From assembly GCA_022837505.1 (NCBI GenBank), contig JALHFZ010000040.1, positions 1 to 14,900 on the forward strand: a stretch of 14,900 bases of DNA. The letters run 5' to 3'. The DNA comes from Synergistaceae bacterium. GTDB taxonomy: Bacteria; Synergistota; Synergistia; Synergistales; Aminobacteriaceae. Position numbers and translations under genes: made by a program. The notes under the pieces were generated by a model. That model had not been told where the DNA came from. It worked only from the letters and a program-made list of their open reading frames with translations, and did not search any database. Shown here in pieces: positions 7,166 through 14,799 of this stretch (the first letter of the stretch is position 1; every line of letters begins with the position of its first letter).

Positions 7166-8425
7166 TTACTCCTTTGCCAGAAGTTTCTCTGCCGTGCGGA
7201 GCAGCACCTCCGCCCCCGCAAGAAGGTCCGCCCTGTCCGTATGTTCGTCGGGGCTGTGGCTGATCCCTCCCCGGCTGGGGACAAAGATCATGGCCGTCGG
7301 GCAGATCCGGGCCATCATCTGGGCGTCGTGCCCGGCTCCGGAGGTCATCCTCCTTGAGGAAAGCCCGAGCTCCCGGGCGGTCTCCTCCACCAGGGCGCAG
7401 AGGCTTTGGGAAAAGACCACGGGCGAAAAACGGGCAAGCCGTTCGAGGGTAACTTCAAGCCCCTCTGCGGAGGCAAGCTCTTCCGCGAAGGCCTTCAGCT
7501 TGTCATCCGCCTCGGCCAGGCGCTCCTCCGAGGGGTCCCGTATATCCGCGGTGAAGACAGCCTTCGAGGGGATGATATTGACTGCACCGGGTTCGAGGGA
7601 GAGGGTCCCTACCGTCCCGAGGGTTGTTCCTGAGGAAAGGGCAAGTTCCCGGAGAAAGACGATCGTCCGGGCCGCTCCGTACCCGGCATCGGACCGGAGA
7701 GCCGTGGGGGTCGTCCCTGCGTGGTTCGCCTTTCCCCTGAAGGCGACTCTCCACCAGGAGATCCCCTGGACGCCCTCCACGACCCCGATGGAAAGACCCT
7801 CCCGGTCGAGGATTGGCCCCTGCTCCACGTGGAGTTCGAGATATTCCCCCGGGGCGAAAAAGCCGGAGGTGAGAGGGCCGTTATAGCCGATCTCCTTCAG
7901 ACTTTCTTCAAGGGAGACCCCGTGGCTGTCCGTCACCGCCAAAGCTTCCTCCGGGGATATCCCTCCGGCGAAGCAGAGGGAACCGAGCATGTCGGGCTGA
8001 AAGCGCACCCCCTCCTCATTGGTGAAGGCAGCCACCACAAGGGGGCGGGATGGGGTCCTTCCGGCCGTACGGAAGGCCCGGGCGACCGCAAGGGCGGAGA
8101 GGACGCCGAAGCATCCGTCGTAGGGGCCGGCGGAGATTACCGTATCGATATGAGAGCCCAGGACGAGGGGGCTCCCTCCGGCTCCTCCCTCTTCCCCATG
8201 GAGCAGGCCGAAGATATTCCCCACCGAGTCGACCTTCACTTCAAGATCCAGCTCCTTCATCCACTCCACAAGCAGATCCCTCCCCTCCCCCTCCTCTTTC
8301 GAGGCGGCGAGACGGGTTCGTCCTCCCCGGGGGTCGCTTCCCACGGAGGCGAGAATTTGTAGCTGATCCACAAGGGTTTGTCCGTCAAGGCGAAGGGGCT
8401 GCACGTTCTGATCATCTTTTTTCAT
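7166..8425 (-). CDS. Zn-dependent M20-family amidohydrolase (N-carbamoyl-amino-acid / allantoate hydrolase type)
   Basis: This 419-residue protein belongs to the hydantoinase/carbamoylase branch of peptidase family M20. These enzymes hydrolyse N-carbamoyl amino acids, ureidoglycolate or allantoate, releasing CO2 and ammonia. The dinuclear metal ligand pattern is visible: H92 (GSHIDTV), D103 (PYDG), E137/E138 (NEEG), H199 (LELHVEQGP) and H395 (SPDEHTD). The conserved RFQPDMLGS and SGAGHDAQMMA motifs are also present. The start is ATG at 8423-8425 with GGGAGGTG 7 nt upstream; a longer open frame reaching upstream runs through the livF end and lacks family similarity. It lies 74 nt after livF and 11 nt before arcA. 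Substrate is not decidable from sequence. With arcA next to it, a ureido compound such as citrulline is an attractive but unproven guess. Confidence 0.87.
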   Translation of the reverse strand: MKKDDQNVQPLRLDGQTLVDQLQILASVGSDPRGGRTRLAASKEEGEGRDLLVEWMKELDLEVKVDSVGNIFGLLHGEEGGAGGSPLVLGSHIDTVISAGPYDGCFGVLSALAVARAFRTAGRTPSRPLVVAAFTNEEGVRFQPDMLGSLCFAGGISPEEALAVTDSHGVSLEESLKEIGYNGPLTSGFFAPGEYLELHVEQGPILDREGLSIGVVEGVQGISWWRVAFRGKANHAGTTPTALRSDAGYGAARTIVFLRELALSSGTTLGTVGTLSLEPGAVNIIPSKAVFTADIRDPSEERLAEADDKLKAFAEELASAEGLEVTLERLARFSPVVFSQSLCALVEETARELGLSSRRMTSGAGHDAQMMARICPTAMIFVPSRGGISHSPDEHTDRADLLAGAEVLLRTAEKLLAKE

Positions 8426-8453
8426 GGCAAAACACCTCCCGATGGGAGTATAG

Positions 8454-8487
8454 CGGGAAAAGGGGCGGAAGGGTACCCCTCTTCCCG
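8454..8487 (-). other. Intercistronic hairpin between livF and the M20 hydrolase
   Basis: In the transcript, CGGGAAGAGGGG (8487-8476) pairs with CCCCUUUUCCCG (8465-8454) over 12 bp with one G-U pair and a 10-nt loop. No U-run follows, so full termination is unlikely. It could be an RNA processing or stability element that sets different levels for liv and for the hydrolase-arcA pair. TATACT at 8452-8447, directly after it, could be a -10 for an internal promoter, but no good -35 is present. Confidence 0.45.
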
Positions 8488-8499
8488 GCAGAGAAATCT

Positions 8500-9207
8500 C
8501 TATTCCCCCAGGTAGGCCTTTCGGATCTCGGGATCTCCCGCCAGGTCGGGGCCGGGGCCGCTTTTGAGGATCCGACCGGCCTCGAGGATATACCCCCGGT
8601 CGCTGATCTCCAGGGCCTGGGTGGCGTTCTGCTCCACGAGCAGGACGGTCATCCCCTCGCCGCGGATGCGGAGGATCGTCTCCATGAGGGTTTCCACGAT
8701 CAGGGGGGCGAGGCCGAGGGAGGGTTCGTCCAGCAGAAGGACCTTCGGGCTGCTCATGAGGGCCCTCGAGATGGCGAGCATCTGCTGCTCCCCTCCCGAG
8801 AGGGTACCAGACCGCTGCTTCAGGCGCTGCTTTATTATGGGGAAGAGGGTGAAGCACAGCTCCATATCTTTCTCAATCTCCCCCTTGTCTTTGCGGCGGT
8901 AGGCTCCCATGACGAGGTTTTCCCACACTGTAAGGGCGGAGAAAAGACGGCGCCGCTCCGGCACGAGGGCGATCCCCATGCCCACGATCTCGTGGGGCTT
9001 TTCAGGAAGGGGGCGGCCGAAGACCTCCACAGTCCCCGACGAGGGCTTCACCACCCCGGCGAGGGTCCACATGACCGTGGACTTCCCCGCGCCGTTCGAC
9101 CCCACGATGGAGACGATCTCCCCCTCCTCCACGGAGAAGGATACTCCATGGACGGCGTGGATCGTGCCGTAGTGGACGTTCAGATTTTCTATTCTGAGGG
9201 CGTTCAT
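8500..9207 (-). CDS. livF: Branched-chain-type amino acid ABC transporter, ATPase
   Basis: This 235-residue cytoplasmic ATPase of the HAAT (Liv) importer class drives uptake with LivG. Walker A is GSNGAGKST, the ABC signature is LSGGEQQMLAISRAL, and Walker B with catalytic Glu is VLLLDEPSLGLAP. The N-terminal LNVHYGTIHAVHGVSF and the short length separate LivF from LivG. Its ATG (9205-9207) overlaps the livG stop as ATGA, and GGAAAGGG serves as ribosome-binding site. Transported solute cannot be read from this subunit. Confidence 0.95.
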   Translation of the reverse strand: MNALRIENLNVHYGTIHAVHGVSFSVEEGEIVSIVGSNGAGKSTVMWTLAGVVKPSSGTVEVFGRPLPEKPHEIVGMGIALVPERRRLFSALTVWENLVMGAYRRKDKGEIEKDMELCFTLFPIIKQRLKQRSGTLSGGEQQMLAISRALMSSPKVLLLDEPSLGLAPLIVETLMETILRIRGEGMTVLLVEQNATQALEISDRGYILEAGRILKSGPGPDLAGDPEIRKAYLGE

Positions 9208-9989
9208 TTCCCTTTCCTTCCTTTTCCGAGATAGGCCGCCACCACGTCGGGGTTTGCCCGCACTTCATCGGGTGTCCCCTCTGCAAGGAGGGCGCCGAAG
9301 TTGATGACGATGACGGGAGAGCAGATGTTCATCACGAGGTCCATGTGGTGCTCGATGAGCAGGATCGTGACGTTGAATTTCTCCCTCACCTCGGCGATGA
9401 GCCGGGCGAGGCTCCGGGTCTCCTCGGGGTTCATCCCCGCGGCGGGCTCGTCGAGGAGGAGCAGGGAGGGGTTCGTGGCCAGTGCCCGGGCGATCTCAAG
9501 CTTCCGCTGCAGGCCGTAGGGGAGGGTATTCGCCTGGAGGGGTGCGAACGCATCGAGGCCGAGGGAGGTCAGCAGGTCGAAGGCCTTCTCCCTGAGGGAG
9601 CGCTCCGTCCTCCGGGCCGAGGGCGTTCCGGCGAGTGCAGCGAAAAAATTGCTCTTCTCCCGCTGCAGCAGGGGGGTGAGGACGTTTTCAAGGCAGCTTC
9701 TGCGGTTGAAGAGACGGATATTCTGAAAGGTCCGGGCAATTCCGGCCCGGACGATCCTGTCCGGGCGGTGCCCTCCGATGGGCTCTCCCTTGAAGAGGAT
9801 GTCTCCCGCCGTGGGGCGGTAGACCCCGGTGATCAGGTTGAAGACCGTGGTCTTCCCCGCACCGTTGGGGCCGATGATCCCCGTGATCGACCCCTCGGGC
9901 ACATCAAAGGAGAAGGAGTCCACGGCACGGATGCCGCCGAAATCCCGGGTAAGCCCCCGAACGGACAGGAGGGGGGTTGGGGTCGTCAT
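9204..9989 (-). CDS. livG: Branched-chain-type amino acid ABC transporter, ATPase
   Basis: This 261-residue ATPase partners LivF. It has Walker A GPNGAGKTT, the LivG-type signature LPYGLQRKLEIARAL and Walker B LLLDEPAAGMNPEE. It also shows the C-terminal extension typical of LivG, with VIVINFGALLAEGTPDEVRANPDVVAAYLG. The RTFQNIRLF Q-loop is clear. ATG at 9987-9989 overlaps the livM stop by 4 nt (ATGA), indicating coupling. Confidence 0.95.
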   Translation of the reverse strand: MTTPTPLLSVRGLTRDFGGIRAVDSFSFDVPEGSITGIIGPNGAGKTTVFNLITGVYRPTAGDILFKGEPIGGHRPDRIVRAGIARTFQNIRLFNRRSCLENVLTPLLQREKSNFFAALAGTPSARRTERSLREKAFDLLTSLGLDAFAPLQANTLPYGLQRKLEIARALATNPSLLLLDEPAAGMNPEETRSLARLIAEVREKFNVTILLIEHHMDLVMNICSPVIVINFGALLAEGTPDEVRANPDVVAAYLGKGRKGK

Positions 9990-10846
9990 GGCTGCATCCG
10001 CTCCCTGCTGCGGTTTTTCGAGAAGAAGGAGGAGATTTCCGAGTACCCCATGAGTCCCTGGGGGCGGTAGACCATGATGAGGACGAGGAGCAGTCCGTAG
10101 GCCACGAGCCTCCAGATCTGGGCGACCCGGAGAGCCTCGGGAAGGGCGATGAAGACGAAGGAGGCGATGAGGGGGCCGGACAGGCTACCCATCCCCCCGG
10201 CGATGACCGCCGCGAGAAGCTGGGTGGACTGGATCAGGGTGAACATCACCGGCTGGATGAAGGAGAGGAAGTGGGCCAGGAGCCCTCCCGAGAGACCGCA
10301 GTAGACGGCGCTCACCACGAGGGAGAGCAGCCGGGTCTGAAAGAGGCGGACTCCCGCCATCTCCGCGGCGATGGGGTCCTCCCGGATGGCGATGCAGGCC
10401 GCCCCCCACCGGGATCGGAGGAAGTTCCTTGCGACCAGGATCCCCCCTCCCAGACAGAAGATAACGATGGGGAGGGTGGTGAAGCTGTCGATGCCGGGAA
10501 GTCCCCGGGCGCCGTTGGTGATCTCGAGATTTTCGAGGATGACCCGCAGGGCCTCGCCGAAGCCGAGGATGGCGATGGCGAAATAGTCGCTCCGCAGCTT
10601 GGCCCGGAGGGTGGGGATGCCGATGATGAGGCTCACGAGCCCCGCCGCCGCCGATCCTGCCAGGAGGGCCAGGGGGAAGGGGACGTAATAATAATAGGTC
10701 AGGATTGCCGAGGTATAGGCGCCCACACCGACGAAGGCGGCATGCCCCAGGGAGAAGAGGCCGGTGAACCCCGTGAAGATGGAGAGGCCCAGCACAGCGA
10801 TCATGTTGATTCCGGCCAAAACAACAATTGAGAGAATATAATCCAT
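9986..10846 (-). CDS. livM: Branched-chain-type amino acid ABC transporter, permease
   Basis: This 286-residue inner-membrane permease has about eight hydrophobic segments. The family sequence GLSIFTGFTGLFSLGHAAFVGVGAYTSAIL is near residues 20-49, the EAA-like loop carries RSRWGAACIAIREDPIAAEMAG, and AGGMGSLSGPLIAS is near the C-terminus. It pairs with LivH to form the channel. The start ATG at 10844-10846 lies 4 nt after the livH stop, with AGGGGG overlapping that junction as ribosome-binding site. Confidence 0.95.
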   Translation of the reverse strand: MDYILSIVVLAGINMIAVLGLSIFTGFTGLFSLGHAAFVGVGAYTSAILTYYYYVPFPLALLAGSAAAGLVSLIIGIPTLRAKLRSDYFAIAILGFGEALRVILENLEITNGARGLPGIDSFTTLPIVIFCLGGGILVARNFLRSRWGAACIAIREDPIAAEMAGVRLFQTRLLSLVVSAVYCGLSGGLLAHFLSFIQPVMFTLIQSTQLLAAVIAGGMGSLSGPLIASFVFIALPEALRVAQIWRLVAYGLLLVLIMVYRPQGLMGYSEISSFFSKNRSRERMQP

Positions 10847-10850
10847 ACCC

Positions 10851-11735
10851 CTACACCTTCTCTTCGCTGTCCCGGCCCAGAAGGCCGTTGGGCCTCAGGA
10901 CGAGAAAGGCTATGAGGAGAGTGAAGCTGAAGACGTCCCGCATGACGCTCGAGATGTAGACGGAGACGAAGGTCTCCACCACCCCGAGGATGAGGCCCCC
11001 GGCGAGGGCCCCCGGGAGGCTGCCCAGACCGCCGATGACGGCGGCGATATAGGCCTTGTTGGTAACCCACCCCATGGTGGGGTAGACGAGGTACTTTATT
11101 CCCAGAAAGACCCCCGCCACTCCGGCGAATCCGCCGGCGAGCAGAAAGACGATGGAGATGAGCCTGTCCAGGTCAACTCCCATGAGGGAGCACATGGTCA
11201 TATCGGAGACCCCCGCTCGGATGGCAATTCCCGTGCGGGTGCGGCTGATGAAAAGATGAAGGCCGAGGATGGCGGCAAGGGCGAAGACAAAGGCCCCCAC
11301 GTCGAGAAGGCTGACGCTCGACTCCCCCAGGGTGACGATCTGCCGGCCGAAGAATTCAGGAAAGGCGTAAAACCGGGAGCCTATGGTGGCATAGACGAGG
11401 TTTTCGAGAAAGACGGCGCACCCCATGGCGCTGATCATGAGATAGAGGGAGGGGGCCTTCCGCCTGCGGAGGCTGGAATAGGCGAGCCGCTCGTTGAGGA
11501 CGGCGATGATCCCCGCACCGGCGATGCTCCCCGCGAGGACGAGGCCGAACCCGAGGCTCAGTTTCGTCGCCAGGGCGAGCCCCACGTAGGCGCCGAGCAT
11601 AATCACCGCGCCGTGGGCGAAGTTGCTGAAGTTCAGCACGCTGAAGACGAGGGAATACCCCACCGCCATGAGGGCGTAGATCCCTCCGATGGAAAGGCCT
11701 GTTATGAGAGTCTGCAAGAACACTTTAAGCCCCAC
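10851..11735 (-). CDS. livH: Branched-chain-type amino acid ABC transporter, permease
   Basis: This 294-residue inner-membrane permease has the LivH opening LQTLITGLSIGGIYALMAVGY, then NFAHGAVIMLGAYVG. The cytoplasmic loop is SRTRTGIAIRAGVSDMTMCSLMGVD and IGGLGSLPGALAGG lies near the C-terminus. The start codon is uncertain. GTG at 11735 has AAAGGA only 1 nt upstream, while a second GTG at 11723 sits about 13 nt after the same site and would begin closer to the usual family N-terminus. A 91-bp gap holding a perfect hairpin separates it from livK. Confidence 0.93.
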   Translation of the reverse strand: MGLKVFLQTLITGLSIGGIYALMAVGYSLVFSVLNFSNFAHGAVIMLGAYVGLALATKLSLGFGLVLAGSIAGAGIIAVLNERLAYSSLRRRKAPSLYLMISAMGCAVFLENLVYATIGSRFYAFPEFFGRQIVTLGESSVSLLDVGAFVFALAAILGLHLFISRTRTGIAIRAGVSDMTMCSLMGVDLDRLISIVFLLAGGFAGVAGVFLGIKYLVYPTMGWVTNKAYIAAVIGGLGSLPGALAGGLILGVVETFVSVYISSVMRDVFSFTLLIAFLVLRPNGLLGRDSEEKV

Positions 11736-11785
11736 ATCCTTTTTTGCATTGTGGAGGAAACCGGGCGCAACTTCCCCCCCTGAAT

Positions 11786-11817
11786 TCCGGAGGTTCCGGC
11801 TCGCCGGAACCTCCGGA
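11786..11817 (-). other. Perfect 15-bp inverted repeat between livK and livH
   Basis: TCCGGAGGTTCCGGC (11786-11800) is mirrored exactly by 11803-11817 with a 2-nt centre, which gives a 14-bp stem with a 4-nt loop in RNA. It starts 9 nt after the livK stop. No U-run follows on the livK strand. Hairpins at this place in binding-protein transporter operons usually protect the upstream mRNA and let the binding protein outnumber the membrane subunits; I infer the same here. Confidence 0.7.
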
Positions 11818-11826
11818 GTATTTTCT

Positions 11827-12981
11827 CTATTCTACGGAGATGTACTTCTTGACGAACTTGAAGGTCTTGTTGGGGACATCCACCTGCTGGATCACCGCGG
11901 GCTTGTCGAGGGGGTTGTGATCCTCGGGGTTGACGGTGAGGACGCCGCTCGTGACCTTGAGATCCTTGAGGTTCGCCAGGGCATCGGCGAGTTTTTCGCC
12001 CTCAGTGGAGCCGGACTTTTTGATCCCCTCGACGATCATCAGAAGGGCATCCTGGGCCATGACGGGGTTCGGAAGGACGGGCTCGGCTCCGTACAGAGCC
12101 TTGTATTCCGCCACAAAGTCCTGAATATCGGGGTCGGCGAGGTCGGCGAGGTTTACGAAGTAGCCGCCGTCAATGGCGCTGCCGCCGAGTTCGATGAGGT
12201 CGGGGCTTCCCCAGTTGTCCGTGCCGAGCAGAACCGCCGTGAGGCCGAGGTCCCGGGCCTGCTTGGCGGCCATGGCGGCCTCCTTCTGGCTCGTGGGGAT
12301 GAAGATGACGTCAGGGGCGAGGTCCTTCATCTTGCCGAGCTGGGCGCGGTAGTCCAGTTCGTCCGTCCGGAAGGCTTCCTTCGCGACGATCTTTCCGCCC
12401 TTCTCCACGAAGGCCTCTTCGAAATACTTCGCGAGCCACTGGCCGTAGTCGGAGCCCACGTCATAGAGGATGGCTCCCTTTGTCGCCTTCAGGTCGGTCA
12501 CGGCGAAACGGGCGGCCACCGTCCCCTGGAAGGGGTCGATGAAGCAGGGGCGGAAGGCGTAGGGACGCACTTTTCCCGACCGCTGGTCCATGGTGACGTA
12601 GGGGTTGGTCGCGGTGGTGACCACCATGGGGATCTGAGCCCGCTCGAGGACGGGAGCGGTGGCGATGGCGTTTCCGCTCTGGGCCGGGCCGATGACGGCC
12701 ACGACTCCGTCGGAGACGAGGCGCTTGGCCACGTTGACGGATTCGACAGCGTCGTTCCGGTTGTCATACCGGACGAACTCGATCTGCCGGCCGAGCACTC
12801 CTCCGTCGGCATTGATCTTCTTCACCAGCATATCGAGGGCGTTGGCCTCCGACTGCCCCCACATGGAGGCTCCTCCGGTGAGGGACACCGTATGGCCGAT
12901 GCGGATGGGGTCGGCGGCGAAGGCCGTTCCCCCGAGGACAAAAAGCAACAGCGTTCCAATCAGCAGATAACTCTTTTTCAT
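11827..12981 (-). CDS. livK: Branched-chain-type amino acid ABC transporter, periplasmic binding protein
   Basis: This 384-residue type I periplasmic binding protein captures the solute for LivHMGF. A signal peptide is evident: MKKS, then a hydrophobic core LLIGTLLLFVLGG, then TAFA before ADP as a probable signal peptidase I site. There is no lipobox cysteine, which fits a diderm periplasm. Mature-domain hallmarks are IRIGHTVSLTGGASMWGQ and VAVIGPAQSGNAIATAPV. I chose ATG at 12979-12981, with AGGAGG about 12 nt upstream. The longer TTG start at 12993 abuts that AGGAGG and is unlikely. Specificity could be branched-chain, basic or other amino acids. The neighbouring lysA, arcA and M20 hydrolase make basic or ureido amino acids worth considering. 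Confidence 0.93.
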   Translation of the reverse strand: MKKSYLLIGTLLLFVLGGTAFAADPIRIGHTVSLTGGASMWGQSEANALDMLVKKINADGGVLGRQIEFVRYDNRNDAVESVNVAKRLVSDGVVAVIGPAQSGNAIATAPVLERAQIPMVVTTATNPYVTMDQRSGKVRPYAFRPCFIDPFQGTVAARFAVTDLKATKGAILYDVGSDYGQWLAKYFEEAFVEKGGKIVAKEAFRTDELDYRAQLGKMKDLAPDVIFIPTSQKEAAMAAKQARDLGLTAVLLGTDNWGSPDLIELGGSAIDGGYFVNLADLADPDIQDFVAEYKALYGAEPVLPNPVMAQDALLMIVEGIKKSGSTEGEKLADALANLKDLKVTSGVLTVNPEDHNPLDKPAVIQQVDVPNKTFKFVKKYISVE

Positions 12982-13021
12982 TACTCTTCTCAACCTCCTC
13001 AGATGGCATTACTCTTCTTCT

Positions 13022-13084
13022 CTACACCAGGAATCTGTACAGGCCGTCCCGCTTCTTCCGCCGGTCGTTTTTCCGGGCGTTCAC
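13022..13084 (-). other. Short Lys/Arg-rich open frame between lysA and livK (uncertain)
   Basis: GTG at 13082-13084 opens a 20-codon frame ending in TAG at 13022-13024. Eight of its 20 residues are Lys or Arg, including RRKKR. It begins within an AGGAGGTGA that matches anti-Shine-Dalgarno perfectly but leaves no spacing for this GTG, so efficient initiation is doubtful. It may be a leader peptide or chance. The 119-bp lysA-livK gap has no convincing terminator and no clear promoter. Confidence 0.2.
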
Positions 13085-13100
13085 CTCCTCAAAAGAAAAA

Positions 13101-14414
13101 TCAGTCCAGCTTCATATGATCCGGTATTTTCTCCCCCCGCAGCAGGTCCTCGTTGGTCTGGCGCTCCACGATGACATCCGCCCGGCCCGGGCTCACGAGC
13201 ACCATGGCTGGGCGGGGGGTGCGGTTATAATTGCTCGCCATAGAGTAGGTGTAGGCCCCCGTATTCAGCACCGCGACGAGATCTCCCCGTGAGAGGGGGG
13301 GGGCCTTCAGGTCCTCGATGAGGATGTCTCCCGATTCGCAGCACTTTCCCGCCAGGGTGACCGTCTCCGTGGCCTCTTCGTCCATTTTTTCGGCCGCCAC
13401 GGCCCAGTATTTCGCTCCATAGAGGGCAGGGCGCGGGTTGTCAGTCATGCCGCCGTCCACACTCGCATAGGTCACAATCCCCTCGATGGTCTTCATGGCC
13501 TGCACCCGGTAGAGGGTGATCCCCGCCTCGGAGACAATCCACCGTCCCGGTTCGATGATTACCCGGGGACGGGGCAATCCTTCCTTACGGCACCCCTCCT
13601 CGAGGGCATCCATCATGGGGTCAGTGAAGGAGCGGATGGAAGGAGTAATTCCCTCCGGATCGAAGTCGACCCCGAACCCTCCCCCCATGTTCAATTCCTC
13701 TGTGATCAGGCCGAGGTCCCTGCGGAATTCCGCCATGGCGCTGAGGATGATCTCCACCGCCCGCACGTGGGAGGTGTTCTCGAAGATCTGGGAGCCGATG
13801 TGAAAGTGAAACCCCTTCAGAACGATCCGTTCCGATTTCATTGCCCGGAGGACCGCATCCCTCAGGGAATGACCCAGGAGGGGGAAGCCGAACTTCGACC
13901 CCGTATGTCCCGTGAGAATGTACTTGTGGGTATGGGCATCCACCCCCGGAGAGACCCTCAGAAGGATGGCGGCCTGCTTGTCCTTCTCTTCCGCGATTTT
14001 CTCGAGGGTTTCCAGTTCCGACAGACTGTCCACGACTATCCGCCCTACTCCGCCGTCGAGGGCGGCTTCAAGCTCGGTGCGGGTTTTGCTGTTTCCGTGG
14101 AGGATCGTCCGGGACAGGGGGAACCCCGCCGCCAGGGCCGCATGGAGCTCTCCCCCCGAGACGAGGTCGAGCCCCAGCCCCTCGGAGTGGATGAGCCGGA
14201 CCAGAGCCAGGGGGAGGGAGGCCTTTCCCGCATAGACTGCCTCCGTATTTTCAAAGCGATCGAGAAAATCCTCCCGGATTGCCCGGCACCGGGCCCGCAG
14301 GATATCCTCGGAGAGAACATAGAGGGGGGTGCCGAATTTTTCGGCCAGAACGGCAGTGTCCCATCCTCCGAAATAAAAATGCCCCTTCTTTTTTTCGATT
14401 TTTCCTGCCGCCAT
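13101..14414 (-). CDS. lysA: Diaminopimelate decarboxylase
   Basis: This 437-residue PLP enzyme catalyses the last step of lysine synthesis, meso-diaminopimelate to L-lysine and CO2. PLP lysine is K64 in YAGKAS. HFHIGSQIF, the glycine-rich GGGFGVDF phosphate-binding loop, EPGRWIV and the substrate-site CESGDIL follow in family order, and GAYTYSMASNYN is near the C-terminus. The length is normal. ATG at 14412-14414 has an AAGAGGTG ribosome-binding site. It is preceded by a T-box leader with a lysine specifier, which independently supports the function. Related PLP decarboxylases (ornithine/arginine type) are less likely because of the CESGD motif and the T-box. It is followed on the same strand by livK after 119 nt. 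Confidence 0.95.
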   Translation of the reverse strand: MAAGKIEKKKGHFYFGGWDTAVLAEKFGTPLYVLSEDILRARCRAIREDFLDRFENTEAVYAGKASLPLALVRLIHSEGLGLDLVSGGELHAALAAGFPLSRTILHGNSKTRTELEAALDGGVGRIVVDSLSELETLEKIAEEKDKQAAILLRVSPGVDAHTHKYILTGHTGSKFGFPLLGHSLRDAVLRAMKSERIVLKGFHFHIGSQIFENTSHVRAVEIILSAMAEFRRDLGLITEELNMGGGFGVDFDPEGITPSIRSFTDPMMDALEEGCRKEGLPRPRVIIEPGRWIVSEAGITLYRVQAMKTIEGIVTYASVDGGMTDNPRPALYGAKYWAVAAEKMDEEATETVTLAGKCCESGDILIEDLKAPPLSRGDLVAVLNTGAYTYSMASNYNRTPRPAMVLVSPGRADVIVERQTNEDLLRGEKIPDHMKLD

Positions 14415-14455
14415 GACCGCACCTCTTCCATTTTCTCAGCATAACTTGAGGATAT

Positions 14456-14492
14456 AAAAAAATGGCCCATCCCGATGAAGGGACGAGCCATT
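14456..14492 (-). terminator. T-box intrinsic terminator upstream of lysA
   Basis: In the transcript AAUGGCUCGUCCC pairs with GGGAUGGGCCAUU around a 6-nt-type loop and is followed by a run of seven U (14462-14456). The 5' arm shares CUCGUCCC with the antiterminator, so the two folds are mutually exclusive. Confidence 0.9.
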
Positions 14493-14723
14493 GAACTCGC
14501 GGTACCACCCTGCTTGGACGCACTATGCGCCCCGCTCTTTCGCCCTGTGACGGGAGCACCCGGAAGCGTACTGCCGGCCCGAAGGCCGTTTCAGCTCCGG
14601 CTCCGCAGTCTTTTGCGCCCTTGAGCCCCTGCCGGGAAAGCCTTTCAGCCCTCGAACTTTCCTCTCTGTCGGCAGGTAACGGACAAAAGCACTCTGCATC
14701 ATCGCCTGTACGTCTTTTCAGTT
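14456..14723 (-). promoter_or_regulatory. T-box riboswitch leader, lysine-specific, upstream of lysA
   Basis: The conserved T-box sequence AGGGTGGTACCGCG lies at 14511-14498. The antiterminator forms from AGGG and CGAG pairing with CUCG and UCCCU. Stem I can be drawn: CUUUUG with CAAAAG, then CUGCCG with CGGCAG, plus an AGAGAG motif at 14667-14662. The 3' side of the internal loop carries AAG at 14622-14620, a Lys codon, as specifier. A CGGCC-UUCG-GGCCG hairpin (14588-14575) fits Stem III. The UGGU in the T-box would match the A discriminator base typical of tRNA-Lys. Uncharged tRNA-Lys should stabilise the antiterminator and switch on lysA. Codon assignment is by folding on paper. Confidence 0.92.
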
Positions 14724-14729
14724 TCGCAC

Positions 14730-14758
14730 ATTATATCCAGTGAAGGGAAGAACGTCAA
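14730..14758 (-). promoter_or_regulatory. Sigma-70 promoter for the T-box/lysA transcript
   Basis: TTGACG (14758-14753) and a perfect TATAAT (14735-14730) are separated by exactly 17 bp. The start site is expected near 14723, immediately before the T-box leader. This is the best promoter in the window and may serve the whole leftward cluster if polymerase continues past lysA. Confidence 0.9.
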
Positions 14759-14799
14759 CATCTTCGGGAAAGTTCTTTCCAGCCGATCCTGCCCTCCCG

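Noticed and set aside
7166..8857. Longer 563-codon version of the M20 hydrolase
   Set aside because: The extra N-terminus overlaps livF out of frame and lacks family similarity; ATG at 8425 has an excellent ribosome-binding site.
8050..9234. Plus-strand open frame of 394 codons opposite livF and the M20 hydrolase
   Set aside because: Shadow frame spanning two well-supported genes and their gap; no motifs.
11689..13119. Plus-strand open frame of 476 codons opposite livK
   Set aside because: Shadow of livK; rich in Gly, His and Asp with no domain, and it crosses the lysA-livK gap.
14415..14723. L-box lysine riboswitch upstream of lysA
   Set aside because: The diagnostic AGGGTGGTACCGCG and mutually exclusive terminator/antiterminator identify a T-box instead.
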